Assembly (NCBI GenBank): GCA_030526885.1
Contig: JAUNBV010000095.1
Coordinates: forward strand, 1-7,116
Length of the DNA: 7,116 nucleotides
From: Syntrophomonadaceae bacterium
GTDB taxonomy: Bacteria > Bacillota > Syntrophomonadia > Syntrophomonadales > Syntrophomonadaceae
Direction: 5' to 3'
Position numbers and translations under genes: made by a program. Below are positions 1 through 6,194 of the stretch, piece after piece. The notes under the pieces were generated by a model, which ran no database searches, was not told where the DNA came from, and was given only the letters and a program-made list of their open reading frames with translations. Numbering within the stretch: the stretch's first letter is position 1; every line of letters starts with the position of its first letter.

Positions 1-109
1 ACAGGGTGCCGTTCGCGGCGGAGGCCGGCTCGGCGTCCATCATCATTCCGACGCCCAGCACTAAGAACAATAAACACAGTTGGAGTAAGAATCTACTTCG
101 TGGCTTCAT
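1..109 (-). CDS. Exported protein of unknown function, N-terminal 36 residues only (truncated by window edge)
   Basis: The reading frame starts at the ATG whose first base is 109 and runs off the left edge without a stop. The visible part is a textbook Sec signal peptide: a basic n-region (MKPRSR), a hydrophobic core of about 17 residues rich in Leu, Val and Phe, a run of three Met, and a c-region ending in PASA-A that suggests signal peptidase I cleavage around residue 31 or 32. There is no lipobox Cys at the cleavage site, so a lipoprotein is unlikely. The start is supported by an AAAGGAG ribosome binding site nine bases upstream and by a matching promoter at 162-190. The mature part is outside the window, so the function cannot be named. 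The frame, RBS and promoter together make it a real gene; the product is inferred only as secreted or membrane-anchored. Confidence 0.8.
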   Translation of the reverse strand, partial: MKPRSRFLLQLCLLFLVLGVGMMMDAEPASAANGTL

Positions 110-118
110 GGTAAAGGT

Positions 119-125
119 CTCCTTT
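119..125 (-). promoter_or_regulatory. Ribosome binding site of the exported-protein gene
   Basis: The minus strand reads AAAGGAG nine bases before the ATG at 109. It decides the start codon of the truncated gene. Confidence 0.75.
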
Positions 126-161
126 CGTTCACGCGCTTTAGGCTCATCAGAGCCTGGTGCT

Positions 162-190
162 ATTGTAACGAAAAGCCGAAGTTAAGCCAA
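162..190 (-). promoter_or_regulatory. Probable SigA-type promoter of the exported-protein gene
   Basis: On the minus strand a -35 box TTGGCT (185-190) and a -10 box TACAAT (162-167) are separated by exactly 17 bases. The -10 box matches the TATAAT consensus in five of six positions and the -35 box in four of six. Transcription would start near 155 and leave a leader of about 45 bases. That leader contains a small 6-bp inverted repeat (AGGCTC / GAGCCT, 140-155) with a 4-base loop, of unknown significance. The presence of this promoter suggests the gene is transcribed independently of the carbonic-anhydrase-like gene upstream. Confidence 0.65.
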
Positions 191-199
191 AATGAGTGA

Positions 200-258
200 C
201 ACCGCCTGTCCTTAGGCGGGTCGCGCTAAGCTTGCGTGACCCGCCGGGGAGGGCGGTG
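200..258. repeat. Large nested inverted repeat (intergenic hairpin)
   Basis: The inner arms are 215-226 and 234-245. They form a 12-bp stem (GGCGGGTCGCGC against GCGTGACCCGCC, one G-T pair) around the 7-base loop TAAGCTT. The outer arms CACCGCC (200-206) and GGCGGTG (252-258) pair over 7 bp. The structure lies between the end of the carbonic-anhydrase-like gene (312) and the promoter at 162-190. Neither side has a T-run, so it is not a classical intrinsic terminator, although it could still stop or pause transcription arriving from 312 or stabilise an mRNA 3' end. A dispersed intergenic repeat is another possibility. Confidence 0.75.
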
Positions 259-276
259 ACTTGCAGTAATGATCGT

Positions 277-296
277 TAATGCTCCCGATTGCATTA
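277..296. repeat. Short inverted repeat 3' of the carbonic-anhydrase-like gene
   Basis: TAATGC (277-282) and GCATTA (291-296) pair perfectly over 6 bp around an 8-base loop. The repeat begins 15 bases beyond the stop codon of the minus-strand gene ending at 312. With no T-run after it, a terminator role is only possible. It may work together with the larger hairpin at 200-258. Confidence 0.4.
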
Positions 297-311
297 GGAT
301 GGGAAGTGTTG

Positions 312-839
312 TCAGGAGTCGATACGGCGCAGGCTCTGGTGGTATCTCGCCGCCAGGCCGCTGTAGAGAACGATGCCCATTTCATTGGATTTAACGGCTT
401 TATCGTCCAGCTCGCGTATCTCCTTGGCCGGGCTGCCCACGGCCAGCATACGGCGATGAAGCGTCTTGCGCGGGGGGAGCAGGGAACCGGCCCCCAGCAT
501 GGCGTCGGCTTCGAGGTGGCACTCATGGCTGACGATGGCGCCCATCCCTACCAAAGCGCCGTCGGCTAGGGTGAGGCCGTGCATGATGGCGCCGTGGCCT
601 ATCAGCACGCCATTGCCGATTATCATGTCGGTACCGGGCGCAGCGTGCAGCACGGCGTTTTCCTGTACATTGCTGCGGCTGCCGATAGCGATGGTGCCGT
701 AATCGCCCCTGATGACGGCTCCGGCACCGACGAAGCATTCCGGGCCAATAGTCACCGCGCCGATGACGGTGGCGTCGGGGTGGATAAAGGCGGTGGGGTC
801 TATCTGCGGTCGATGGCCTTCAAATTCATATATTGCCAT
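312..839 (-). CDS. Gamma-carbonic-anhydrase family protein (YrdA/PaaY-like hexapeptide-repeat protein)
   Basis: The 175-residue protein has the imperfect hexapeptide repeats of a left-handed parallel beta-helix from about residue 10 to 135, then a C-terminal helix (about 140-170). Family proteins are trimers of about 170-190 residues that bind a metal between subunits. The family's active-site residues are visible: Arg44 and Asp46 in an IRGD motif, Gln59, and three candidate zinc ligands, His65, His82 and His87 (NAVLH and IGHGAIMHG). The acidic loop carrying the proton-shuttle glutamate of archaeal Cam is absent, which places it with the short YrdA/PaaY/CamH-type relatives. These may hydrate CO2, bind coenzyme A-linked ligands, or have no known activity. 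The start at 839 is chosen over an upstream ATG at 881 because AGGAGG lies seven bases before it and homology begins there. It is probably a monocistronic cytoplasmic protein. The family call is firm; the reaction is not. Confidence 0.9.
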   Translation of the reverse strand: MAIYEFEGHRPQIDPTAFIHPDATVIGAVTIGPECFVGAGAVIRGDYGTIAIGSRSNVQENAVLHAAPGTDMIIGNGVLIGHGAIMHGLTLADGALVGMGAIVSHECHLEADAMLGAGSLLPPRKTLHRRMLAVGSPAKEIRELDDKAVKSNEMGIVLYSGLAARYHQSLRRIDS

Positions 840-846
840 AAAAAAA

Positions 847-852
847 CCTCCT
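847..852 (-). promoter_or_regulatory. Ribosome binding site of the gamma-carbonic-anhydrase-like gene
   Basis: A perfect AGGAGG on the minus strand lies seven bases before the ATG at 839. It rules out the in-frame ATG at 881, which has no comparable site. Confidence 0.85.
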
Positions 853-934
853 GTCGTTTTAGCTTTGACTTTTTGCTCCATATGCCTGAAATATTTCCGG
901 CCGGTACATAATGAAAGAAAATATGGCTCAATAC

Positions 935-952
935 GTATTTTTTAAAAAATAC
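935..952. repeat. Perfect 18-bp AT-rich palindrome
   Basis: GTATTTTTTAAAAAATAC is perfectly self-complementary with no spacer. It lies about 95 bases upstream of the carbonic-anhydrase-like start and just beyond the T-run of the rpmB terminator. It could be an operator, an AT-rich upstream promoter element, or part of the transcription stop of rpmB. The sequence alone does not decide. Confidence 0.55.
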
Positions 953-956
953 TGGT

Positions 957-999
957 AAAAAACTAGGAAAAGCCTTAGAATAGTAATCCAAGGCTCTTC
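957..999 (-). terminator. Rho-independent terminator of rpmB
   Basis: On the minus strand, 22 bases after the rpmB stop codon, arms 988-999 and 967-978 form a stem of up to 12 bp with two G-U pairs around a 9-base loop. The core is AGCCTT against AAGGCT. The stem is followed, after four bases, by six T (957-962). Position, stem and T-run fit an intrinsic terminator. Confidence 0.8.
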
Positions 1000-1021
1000 A
1001 TATTAATTTTACAGTTCTTTG

Positions 1022-1210
1022 TTAGATGGCCCGCTGTACTTTGCCGGAGCGCAGGCAGCGCGTACAAACATAAACTTTTTTGGGAGAGCCGTCTACAATT
1101 GCTTTCACCCTCTGTATGTTGGGTTTCCATTGACGGTTGGTCCTTATATGGGAATGGCTGTACTTCTTACCAAAAGTCACGCCTTTTCCACAGATTTCAC
1201 ATTTAGCCAT
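1022..1210 (-). CDS. rpmB: Large ribosomal subunit protein bL28
   Basis: The 62-residue basic protein of the 50S ribosomal subunit begins MAKCEICGKG and carries the family pattern throughout, including SHSHIRTNRQWKPN and the C-terminal KVQRAI. Cys4 and Cys7 with Cys49 and Cys52 form the two CxxC pairs of a zinc ribbon, so this is the zinc-binding (C+) form. Bacteria that also carry a zinc-free paralog often control that copy by zinc; none is seen here. The start at 1210 is preferred to an ATG 17 codons upstream because the family N-terminus starts there and AAAGGGGG lies seven bases before it. The length is normal. The gene is divergent from the Asp23-family gene, as in many Bacillota, and has its own promoter and terminator. 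Confidence 0.97.
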   Translation of the reverse strand: MAKCEICGKGVTFGKKYSHSHIRTNRQWKPNIQRVKAIVDGSPKKVYVCTRCLRSGKVQRAI

Positions 1211-1245
1211 GATTGTGCCCCCTTTCCTGTTGCAATACGAAGTAC

Positions 1246-1274
1246 ATTGTAGCATTTGCAATCAAAAAGGGCAA
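1246..1274 (-). promoter_or_regulatory. Probable SigA-type promoter of rpmB
   Basis: On the minus strand a -35 box TTGCCC (1269-1274) and a -10 box TACAAT (1246-1251) are separated by 17 bases. A TG dinucleotide one base before the -10 box gives an extended -10. Transcription would begin near 1239 and leave a leader of about 30 bases, too short for an r-protein autoregulatory structure. Confidence 0.7.
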
Positions 1275-1330
1275 TATATCTAAGGAAAATTTTTTTGATG
1301 ACATGGATGATAAAAGAGGCCAAATGATTA

Positions 1331-1336
1331 AGGAGG
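1331..1336 (+). promoter_or_regulatory. Ribosome binding site of the Asp23-family gene
   Basis: AGGAGG lies nine bases before the GTG at 1346 and selects that unusual start codon. Confidence 0.85.
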
Positions 1337-1345
1337 CGATATCCG

Positions 1346-1708
1346 GTGTTTACAGTAAAGGAAAACAAATGGGGAAGGGTCACGGTAGAGGATGATGTCA
1401 TCGCCACCCTGGCGGGGATGGCGGCCATGAGCTGTTATGGCCTGGTGGGCATGGCGGCGCGCAATATCCAGAGCGGCCTGTCCAGCCTGTTGGGGCTCGA
1501 CGCCATGCGCAAGGGCGTCACGGTAAGCGAGACCGAGGAAGGCTTGATTGTGGAGGTGGCGGTGATCGTCGGTTACGGCATCCCGATATCCGAGGTGTCC
1601 TATAATGTGGGACAAAAAGTAAAGCATGAACTGGAGGGCAATGCCGGCATTCCGGTGGCCAAGGTGAATGTCAATATCATGGGAGTAAGGGTTATAAAGG
1701 ATAAATAA
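1346..1708 (+). CDS. Asp23/Gls24 family envelope-stress protein (YloU-like)
   Basis: The 120-residue protein is a single Asp23/Gls24 (DUF322) domain. The family pattern is visible: the early GRVTVEDDVIATLAGMAAMSCYGLVGM segment spanning residues 10-36, the GVTV....GLIVEVAVIVGYGIPISEV core near residues 57-84, and the C-terminal VAKVNVNIMGVRV strand. Family members are associated with alkaline and cell-envelope stress, and Asp23 of Staphylococcus aureus sits at the membrane through AmaP. No membrane segment is present here and no amaP lies nearby. The start is a GTG with AGGAGG nine bases upstream. It is followed after 47 bases by the FakA gene, the yloU-yloV arrangement known from Bacillus subtilis, so the two are very probably cotranscribed. 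The molecular function of this member is not established. Confidence 0.93.
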   Translation: MFTVKENKWGRVTVEDDVIATLAGMAAMSCYGLVGMAARNIQSGLSSLLGLDAMRKGVTVSETEEGLIVEVAVIVGYGIPISEVSYNVGQKVKHELEGNAGIPVAKVNVNIMGVRVIKDK

Positions 1709-1731
1709 TCGGTACTTAAACCCAAACCGAT
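1708..1731. repeat. Short inverted repeat between the Asp23-family gene and fakA
   Basis: ATCGGT (1708-1713) and ACCGAT (1726-1731) pair over 6 bp around a 12-base loop, starting at the last base of the Asp23-family stop codon. No T-run follows, so readthrough into fakA is expected. A role in mRNA processing or stability is only a possibility. Confidence 0.35.
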
Positions 1732-1739
1732 ATGTTTAC

Positions 1740-1745
1740 GGGAGG
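1740..1745 (+). promoter_or_regulatory. Ribosome binding site of fakA
   Basis: GGGAGG lies ten bases before the GTG at 1756 and supports that non-ATG start. Confidence 0.75.
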
Positions 1746-1755
1746 ACGCTGACTG

Positions 1756-3408
1756 GTGTTAAAAGAAATATATGGCAATGACTTGGTGCGCATGGTAAAA
1801 GCGGGCTGTATTCGATTGGAGCAAAACCGCGATGAAGTGAATAAACTCAATGTTTTTCCGGTGCCGGACGGCGATACCGGCACCAATATGTACCTCACCC
1901 TGCTGTCGGCGGTGAAAGAGGGCGAAAAGAACAGCGCGCTGCCGCTGGGCAAGGTGGCGAAATGCATTTCCATGGGTTCGCTTATGGGGGCCCGCGGTAA
2001 TTCCGGGGTGATACTGTCGCAGATTTTCCGCGGCCTGGCGCGCGAGCTGGAGCATAAGGACAAGGCTACGGCCAAAGATGTGGCCCGGGCCTTGAGAATC
2101 GGTTCCGATACCGCCTACAAGGCGGTAATGAAGCCGGTGGAGGGGACCATCCTCACCGTCATCCGGGAGATTGCCGCGGCCTGTCAGCGGGAAGCGGAAG
2201 AAAACGAAGATATCATCGCTTGTATGCAAAAGGGCCTGACCGCAGGACGCCGCACCCTGGCCCGCACGCCGCAGATGCTGCCCATCCTGCGCGAAGCGGG
2301 AGTGGTTGACGCCGGCGGTAGCGGCCTGTTGTATTTTCTTGAGGGCGCCATCAGCGGGCTGGCGGAGGACAACGATATCCCGTTTACCTTTTATGAGCCT
2401 GAGTCTAAGGAGCCCATTTTGAGCGCTGTGCCTGACGCCCTGCCCTACGACGGCGAAGAAGTCGAACTGGATTTCCAGTATTGTACCGAGCTACTGATAA
2501 AAGGTGAGGCTTTGGACTGCGACATTATCCAGGAAAAGCTGGGGCCGCTGGGCGACTCCATGTTGGTGGTGGGCGGCGATGAGCTGGTGAAGGTACATAT
2601 TCATTCCAATCATCCCGGACGGGTATTGGAAACGGCGCTGACCTACGGGGAACTAAGCGATATAAAGATCAACAATATGCTGGAGGAAGTGCATGAGCAC
2701 CGCCAGCAGTGGGAAGGGCAGCAACCGGCGGTGAAACCCGAAGCCCCCGCGCCCGGCATTGGCCTGGTGGCGGTAGCTTCCGGCGAAGGCATTTCCGACA
2801 TCCTGCTCAGCCTGGGGGTGGACTGCCTGGTGGAGGGTGGCCAGACCATGAACCCCAGCACCGAGGACCTGCTCCGCGCCTGTGAGATTTGCCCCTCTTT
2901 GGAGGTCATTATCCTGCCCAACAACGGCAATATAGTGCTGGCGGCCGAACAGGCGGCCGAGCTGTGCGACAAGCCGGTGCGGGTAGTGCCCAGTAAATCA
3001 GTAATGCAGGGGATATCCTCCCTGGTCGCCTATCAGCCCGACGGCGAACTGGAAGAGGTAACTGATGAGATGAAAGACGCCATGACCGGGGTTTGTTACG
3101 GTGAGATCACCACCGCGGTGCGCGACACGGAACTCAACGGCTTCGACATTCAGGAAGGTGACGTCATCGGTCTGGTGGACGGAACCATCATGGCCTGCGG
3201 CGACAGCGTGGCGGTGGTATTAGGCGACCTGCTGGAACTGATGATGGATGACGACGCGGAGCTGGTGACCCTGCTGTACGGCGAGGGGATGGAGGCCGAA
3301 GCAGCCGAGGGCATGGCGGAAAACGTGGCCGAGGCTTATCCCCAGTGTGAAGTCGAATGCCATTTCGGCGGACAACCTCATTATTCGTTTTATATCGGCG
3401 TGGAATAA
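1756..3408 (+). CDS. fakA: Fatty acid kinase ATP-binding subunit FakA (DAK2/DegV-like, YloV family)
   Basis: The product is a 550-residue cytoplasmic kinase subunit, the normal length for FakA. With a FakB (DegV-type) carrier it phosphorylates exogenous fatty acids to acyl phosphates for phospholipid synthesis; no fakB is in the window. The N-terminal DAK2 (DhaL-like) domain, about residues 7-205, shows the nucleotide and Mg2+ signature PDGDTGTN (37-44; Asp38 and Asp40), GARGNSG (78-84) and DAGGSG (185-190). The middle domain, about 220-315, has Cys243 and His281/His283 at the positions expected for the structural zinc site. A Pro/Ala-rich linker (about 320-335) leads to the DegV-like C-terminal domain, ending in the family's GGQP....YIGVE pattern. 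The GTG start has GGGAGG ten bases upstream. It is flanked by the Asp23-family gene and recG in the same direction. The family assignment is firm; the activity is inferred from family members. Confidence 0.95.
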   Translation: MLKEIYGNDLVRMVKAGCIRLEQNRDEVNKLNVFPVPDGDTGTNMYLTLLSAVKEGEKNSALPLGKVAKCISMGSLMGARGNSGVILSQIFRGLARELEHKDKATAKDVARALRIGSDTAYKAVMKPVEGTILTVIREIAAACQREAEENEDIIACMQKGLTAGRRTLARTPQMLPILREAGVVDAGGSGLLYFLEGAISGLAEDNDIPFTFYEPESKEPILSAVPDALPYDGEEVELDFQYCTELLIKGEALDCDIIQEKLGPLGDSMLVVGGDELVKVHIHSNHPGRVLETALTYGELSDIKINNMLEEVHEHRQQWEGQQPAVKPEAPAPGIGLVAVASGEGISDILLSLGVDCLVEGGQTMNPSTEDLLRACEICPSLEVIILPNNGNIVLAAEQAAELCDKPVRVVPSKSVMQGISSLVAYQPDGELEEVTDEMKDAMTGVCYGEITTAVRDTELNGFDIQEGDVIGLVDGTIMACGDSVAVVLGDLLELMMDDDAELVTLLYGEGMEAEAAEGMAENVAEAYPQCEVECHFGGQPHYSFYIGVE

Positions 3409-3434
3409 AAGGCATCAAAGGGCCCCGGCCGGCC

Positions 3435-3468
3435 ACCGGCTTATGCCCTCACTTGCGGCAGGGCCGGT
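3435..3468. repeat. GC-rich interrupted inverted repeat in the recG leader
   Basis: ACCG (3435-3438) plus GCCCT (3445-3449) pair with AGGGC (3460-3464) plus CGGT (3465-3468). This gives a 9-bp stem with a 6-base bulge on the left arm and a 10-base loop. The segment just before it, GGCCCCGGCCGGCC (3421-3434), is also self-complementary and may compete. The structure ends 12 bases before the recG ATG. It has no T-run, so it is not a terminator. Confidence 0.5.
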
Positions 3469-3480
3469 AAAATTAAAGCG

Positions 3481-5520
3481 ATGAACATTTTTAATGATTC
3501 CGTGCAATTCTTAAAGGGTGTGGGGCCGCAGCGCGCCGAACGGCTTCGTAAGCTGGGGGTCAGGGTATGTTTTGACCTTTTCTGGCTGTTCCCGCACAGT
3601 TATTTCAACCGCTCCAATGTAAGCGCAATCGCCGATATCCGGGACGATGGCGAGCTTTATCATATCAAGGGCAGCATCGTGTCCGCCCGCAGCACAGCGG
3701 GACGGCGCGGGCATCAGCTGTTTCGCGCCTGGGTGCGGGATGACAGCGGCGATGTGGAAGCCATCTGGTTCAATCAGCCCTATCTCGCCAACAGCCTCAA
3801 GCCGGGCATGGAGTTGCTGCTCTCCGGCAAGCTCAGGAGCGATCCCGGGCGCGCGGGCTTTACCGTCAGCGATTACACGGTATGGCACCAAAGCGAGGAA
3901 AAACATGCGGTGCTGCCGGTCTATCCGCTCACCGCGGGCCTCAATCAAAAGTGGCTGCGCGGGCTCATGCTTCGGTTTTTACAGGAACACGGCGCGGATT
4001 ATCCCGAACTGCTCAGCGCCGAGCTCAAAGCGCAATATGGGTTATGCGATATCGAATACGCGCTGCGGGAATTTCATTTCCCCACTGACCGGGAGGGGTG
4101 GAAAGCCGCCCGCCGCCGATTGGTGGTGGAGGAGCTGATGCTTTACCGGCTGGGCATCGCGGCTGCGCATACCGCTGCGAATGCAGGCTTTGTCCGTCAC
4201 CCAGCCGACAGCGCCTTGCGCCATCAGGTCCTGGCGAGCCTGCCCTATAAGCTGACCGCGGGCCAGGAGCAGGCCCTGCGGGAAATACTGGAGGATATGT
4301 CCGCCGCCCGCAAGATGAACCGCTTGCTGCAGGGCGACGTGGGGGCGGGCAAAACCGTGGTGGCGGCCCTGGCCATGGCCCAGGCGGTAGGCAACGGCTA
4401 TCAGGCCGCGCTGATGGCGCCCACCGAGATACTGGCCGGCCAGCATTACCGCAGCCTGAGCGAGTTTTTCGCCGGCTGTGCATGCGAGGTAGCCTGCCTG
4501 ACCGGCGGCACCCCCGCCGCCGAGCGCCGCCGTATCCTGCAGGCCAGTGAGAGCGGGGAGCTGGATATCCTGGTGGGCACCCACGCTTTGATTGGGGAAA
4601 AGCTTTCATTTAATAATCTGGGCTTAATCGTAATCGACGAGCAGCATCGCTTCGGGGTGCGCCAACGGGCGCTGCTGGACCGCAAGGGCGCACAGCCGGA
4701 TAATCTGGTGATGACCGCCACCCCCATCCCGCGCAGCCTGGCGCTCACCTTTTACGCGCATCTGGAGCTGTCCGCCATCCGCGAGCTGCCCCCGCACCGC
4801 AAGCCGGTAAAGACCACCTTTGTCAGCTTTGAGGAGAGCGAGAAGGCGTATGATTTCCTGGAGCGCCGCTTGCGCGAGGGGCGGCAGGCCTATATCGTAT
4901 GCCCGCTGGTGGAGGAATCGGAGCAGCAGGACCTGCAGGACGCCATCGGCCTGTATGAGGCTTTAAGCCACAACCGCTTTAAAAAATACCGCCCCGAGCT
5001 TATCCACGGGCGCATGAACCCGGCGGAAAAAGGGGCGGCGATGCAAGCCTTTGCCGGCGGGCAATGCCGGCTGCTGATATCCACCACCGTGATCGAAGTG
5101 GGGGTGGACGTGCCTAATGCCGGCGTGATACTCATCTACCACGCCGAGCGCTTCGGCTTATCCCAGCTCCACCAACTGCGGGGCCGGGTAGGGCGGGGCA
5201 GTGAGCAATCATACTGCATCCTTCTGGGCGAAGCCAAATCGGCGGAAGCGCGGCAGCGGCTGCGGGCCATGGAGCAGTGCCACGACGGCTTCGAACTGGC
5301 CAATATCGACCTGCGCCTGCGCGGCCCCGGCGACTTCTGGGGCGTCCGCCAGCACGGCCTGAACGAATTCCGCCTGGCGCGCCTGGAAAAAGACACCGCC
5401 GAACTGAACATCGCCGTAGCCTTAAGCGATAACCCGCAAGCCCTAAGCCTGCCCGCCCCGGAGCTGAACCGCTACATCAAAGCCCGCTTCCCGGACGGGG
5501 ATGAAATAGCCAATAATTAA
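3481..5520 (+). CDS. recG: ATP-dependent DNA helicase RecG
   Basis: The 679-residue protein is a full-length superfamily 2 helicase that remodels stalled replication forks, reverses forks and branch-migrates Holliday junctions. The N-terminal wedge/OB-fold region (about 1-230) begins with the FLKGVGPQRAE helix-hairpin motif. The helicase core carries Walker A GDVGAGKT (285-292), motif II DEQH (386-389, within VIDEQHRFG), motif III TATP (412-415) and motif VI QLRGRVGRG (565-573). The RecG-specific C-terminal TRG-type region is present around residues 603-626 (GFELANIDLRLRGPGDFWG). The ATG at 3481 is the only plausible start in frame, but its upstream sequence lacks a good Shine-Dalgarno. It follows fakA after 72 bases without a visible terminator or promoter, so cotranscription is likely. 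Codons are strongly GC-rich. The usual rsmD-coaD neighbours are missing downstream. Confidence 0.98.
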   Translation: MNIFNDSVQFLKGVGPQRAERLRKLGVRVCFDLFWLFPHSYFNRSNVSAIADIRDDGELYHIKGSIVSARSTAGRRGHQLFRAWVRDDSGDVEAIWFNQPYLANSLKPGMELLLSGKLRSDPGRAGFTVSDYTVWHQSEEKHAVLPVYPLTAGLNQKWLRGLMLRFLQEHGADYPELLSAELKAQYGLCDIEYALREFHFPTDREGWKAARRRLVVEELMLYRLGIAAAHTAANAGFVRHPADSALRHQVLASLPYKLTAGQEQALREILEDMSAARKMNRLLQGDVGAGKTVVAALAMAQAVGNGYQAALMAPTEILAGQHYRSLSEFFAGCACEVACLTGGTPAAERRRILQASESGELDILVGTHALIGEKLSFNNLGLIVIDEQHRFGVRQRALLDRKGAQPDNLVMTATPIPRSLALTFYAHLELSAIRELPPHRKPVKTTFVSFEESEKAYDFLERRLREGRQAYIVCPLVEESEQQDLQDAIGLYEALSHNRFKKYRPELIHGRMNPAEKGAAMQAFAGGQCRLLISTTVIEVGVDVPNAGVILIYHAERFGLSQLHQLRGRVGRGSEQSYCILLGEAKSAEARQRLRAMEQCHDGFELANIDLRLRGPGDFWGVRQHGLNEFRLARLEKDTAELNIAVALSDNPQALSLPAPELNRYIKARFPDGDEIANN

Positions 5521-5524
5521 TTGA

Positions 5525-5556
5525 AGGGGAGAAAAGGCAACCGCCTTGTCTCCCCT
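5525..5556. terminator. Strong hairpin between convergent recG and ABC permease genes, probable bidirectional terminator
   Basis: AGGGGAGA (5525-5532) and TCTCCCCT (5549-5556) pair perfectly over 8 bp. Inside, after one A/G mismatch, AAGGC (5534-5538) and GCCTT (5543-5547) add 5 bp around the loop AACC. The hairpin begins five bases after the recG stop and lies 29 bases beyond the permease stop, so it serves both genes by position. Neither side carries a proper T-run (the minus side has only a loose AT-rich stretch), so the termination mechanism is inferred. Confidence 0.7.
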
Positions 5557-5585
5557 AACCGCCACACTTCACTATTTTCCGTACA

Positions 5586-6194
5586 TCATGCTATATCTTT
5601 GGCGGCAATAAGTCTTCTTGTAATTCTCCAAGAAATTATAAAAACCATTATTCCCAACAGCGCCGCCGCACCACACGCGGCTTGCTGATTCTCAAACAAA
5701 AACAGGGTTCCGGCAAAAATTGCCGCCGCCAGAGGATATGAAATAACCACGCTTATAATGCTTTTTTCTTCGCTGAAAAGGAAGTTGCATGGTATAGTTA
5801 TGCTTCCCGAAATCAGCGCTATGGCAATACTAATGCCGATAAATATCAACATGGTATCGTATTCCAACTGATTTTTTAATAAGGAAGTCACCACCCCCAG
5901 CAACATGCCGAAAAGGCAGCCGGCCCCGCTCAGCAATAGGTATAGGGCATATTTGCTGTCCATAACCAACTTCTTGGCAACGGGGATAACCCCAGAAAAC
6001 TTGCGCCATCCCGATGTCTTATCCATGTTAATCGTAGACACCGAGACGGTGCCCAGCATAATTGTGGCCAGAACAGTCAACACCCATGTCGAGGTAAAAA
6101 AAGCCAAGGCGATGCCAACCACCGTAAAAATCGCAAGGTTAATCCAAAGAACCGATTCGATTAAATAGAAATCCTTCAACAACAAACCTTTCAT
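5586..6194 (-). CDS. ABC-2 type transporter permease (ABC2_membrane_5-like)
   Basis: The 202-residue integral membrane protein has six likely transmembrane helices, near residues 14-33, 36-55, 82-104, 114-137, 146-167 and 171-190. It starts MKGLLLKDFY, typical of this permease family. Between helices 2 and 3 it has the family's cytoplasmic segment (MDKTSGWRKFSGVIPVAKK, residues 57-75). The start ATG overlaps the ATPase stop in ATGA (4-base overlap), and AAAGGGGG lies seven bases upstream, so the two are translationally coupled and form one transporter. The small size means two copies would pair with two ATPases. The substrate is unknown: relatives occur in antimicrobial-peptide and cell-wall-stress responsive exporters such as the YtrB/YtrC type. 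The gene is less GC-rich than recG. Confidence 0.88.
   Translation of the reverse strand: MKGLLLKDFYLIESVLWINLAIFTVVGIALAFFTSTWVLTVLATIMLGTVSVSTINMDKTSGWRKFSGVIPVAKKLVMDSKYALYLLLSGAGCLFGMLLGVVTSLLKNQLEYDTMLIFIGISIAIALISGSITIPCNFLFSEEKSIISVVISYPLAAAIFAGTLFLFENQQAACGAAALLGIMVFIISWRITRRLIAAKDIA

Noticed and set aside
840..881. In-frame upstream ATG at 881 adding 14 residues to the carbonic-anhydrase-like protein
   Set aside because: It has no ribosome binding site, while the ATG at 839 has AGGAGG at seven bases and matches where the family's sequence begins.
279..945. Several plus-strand open frames opposite the carbonic-anhydrase-like gene
   Set aside because: The minus-strand protein has clear hexapeptide repeats and metal-ligand residues; the opposite frames are low-complexity shadows.
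1211..1261. In-frame upstream ATG at 1261 adding 17 residues to L28
   Set aside because: L28 proteins begin with MAKCEICGK-like sequence. The extension would also run through the rpmB -10 box and leader.
1256..1284. Possible plus-strand promoter TTGCAA - 17 bases - TCTAAG for the Asp23-family operon
   Set aside because: Each box matches consensus in only four of six positions in an AT-rich region. It is too weak to list as a feature and is mentioned only as a possibility.
1759..2229. Minus-strand open frame of about 156 codons inside fakA
   Set aside because: It is a shadow of the DAK2 domain coding frame and resembles no recognisable family.
4025..4609. Long open frames on the minus strand inside recG
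   Set aside because: They are antisense to a full-length recG with all helicase motifs. Their composition (Arg, Pro, Ser rich) is what GC-rich antisense frames give, and no RBS or family pattern is visible.
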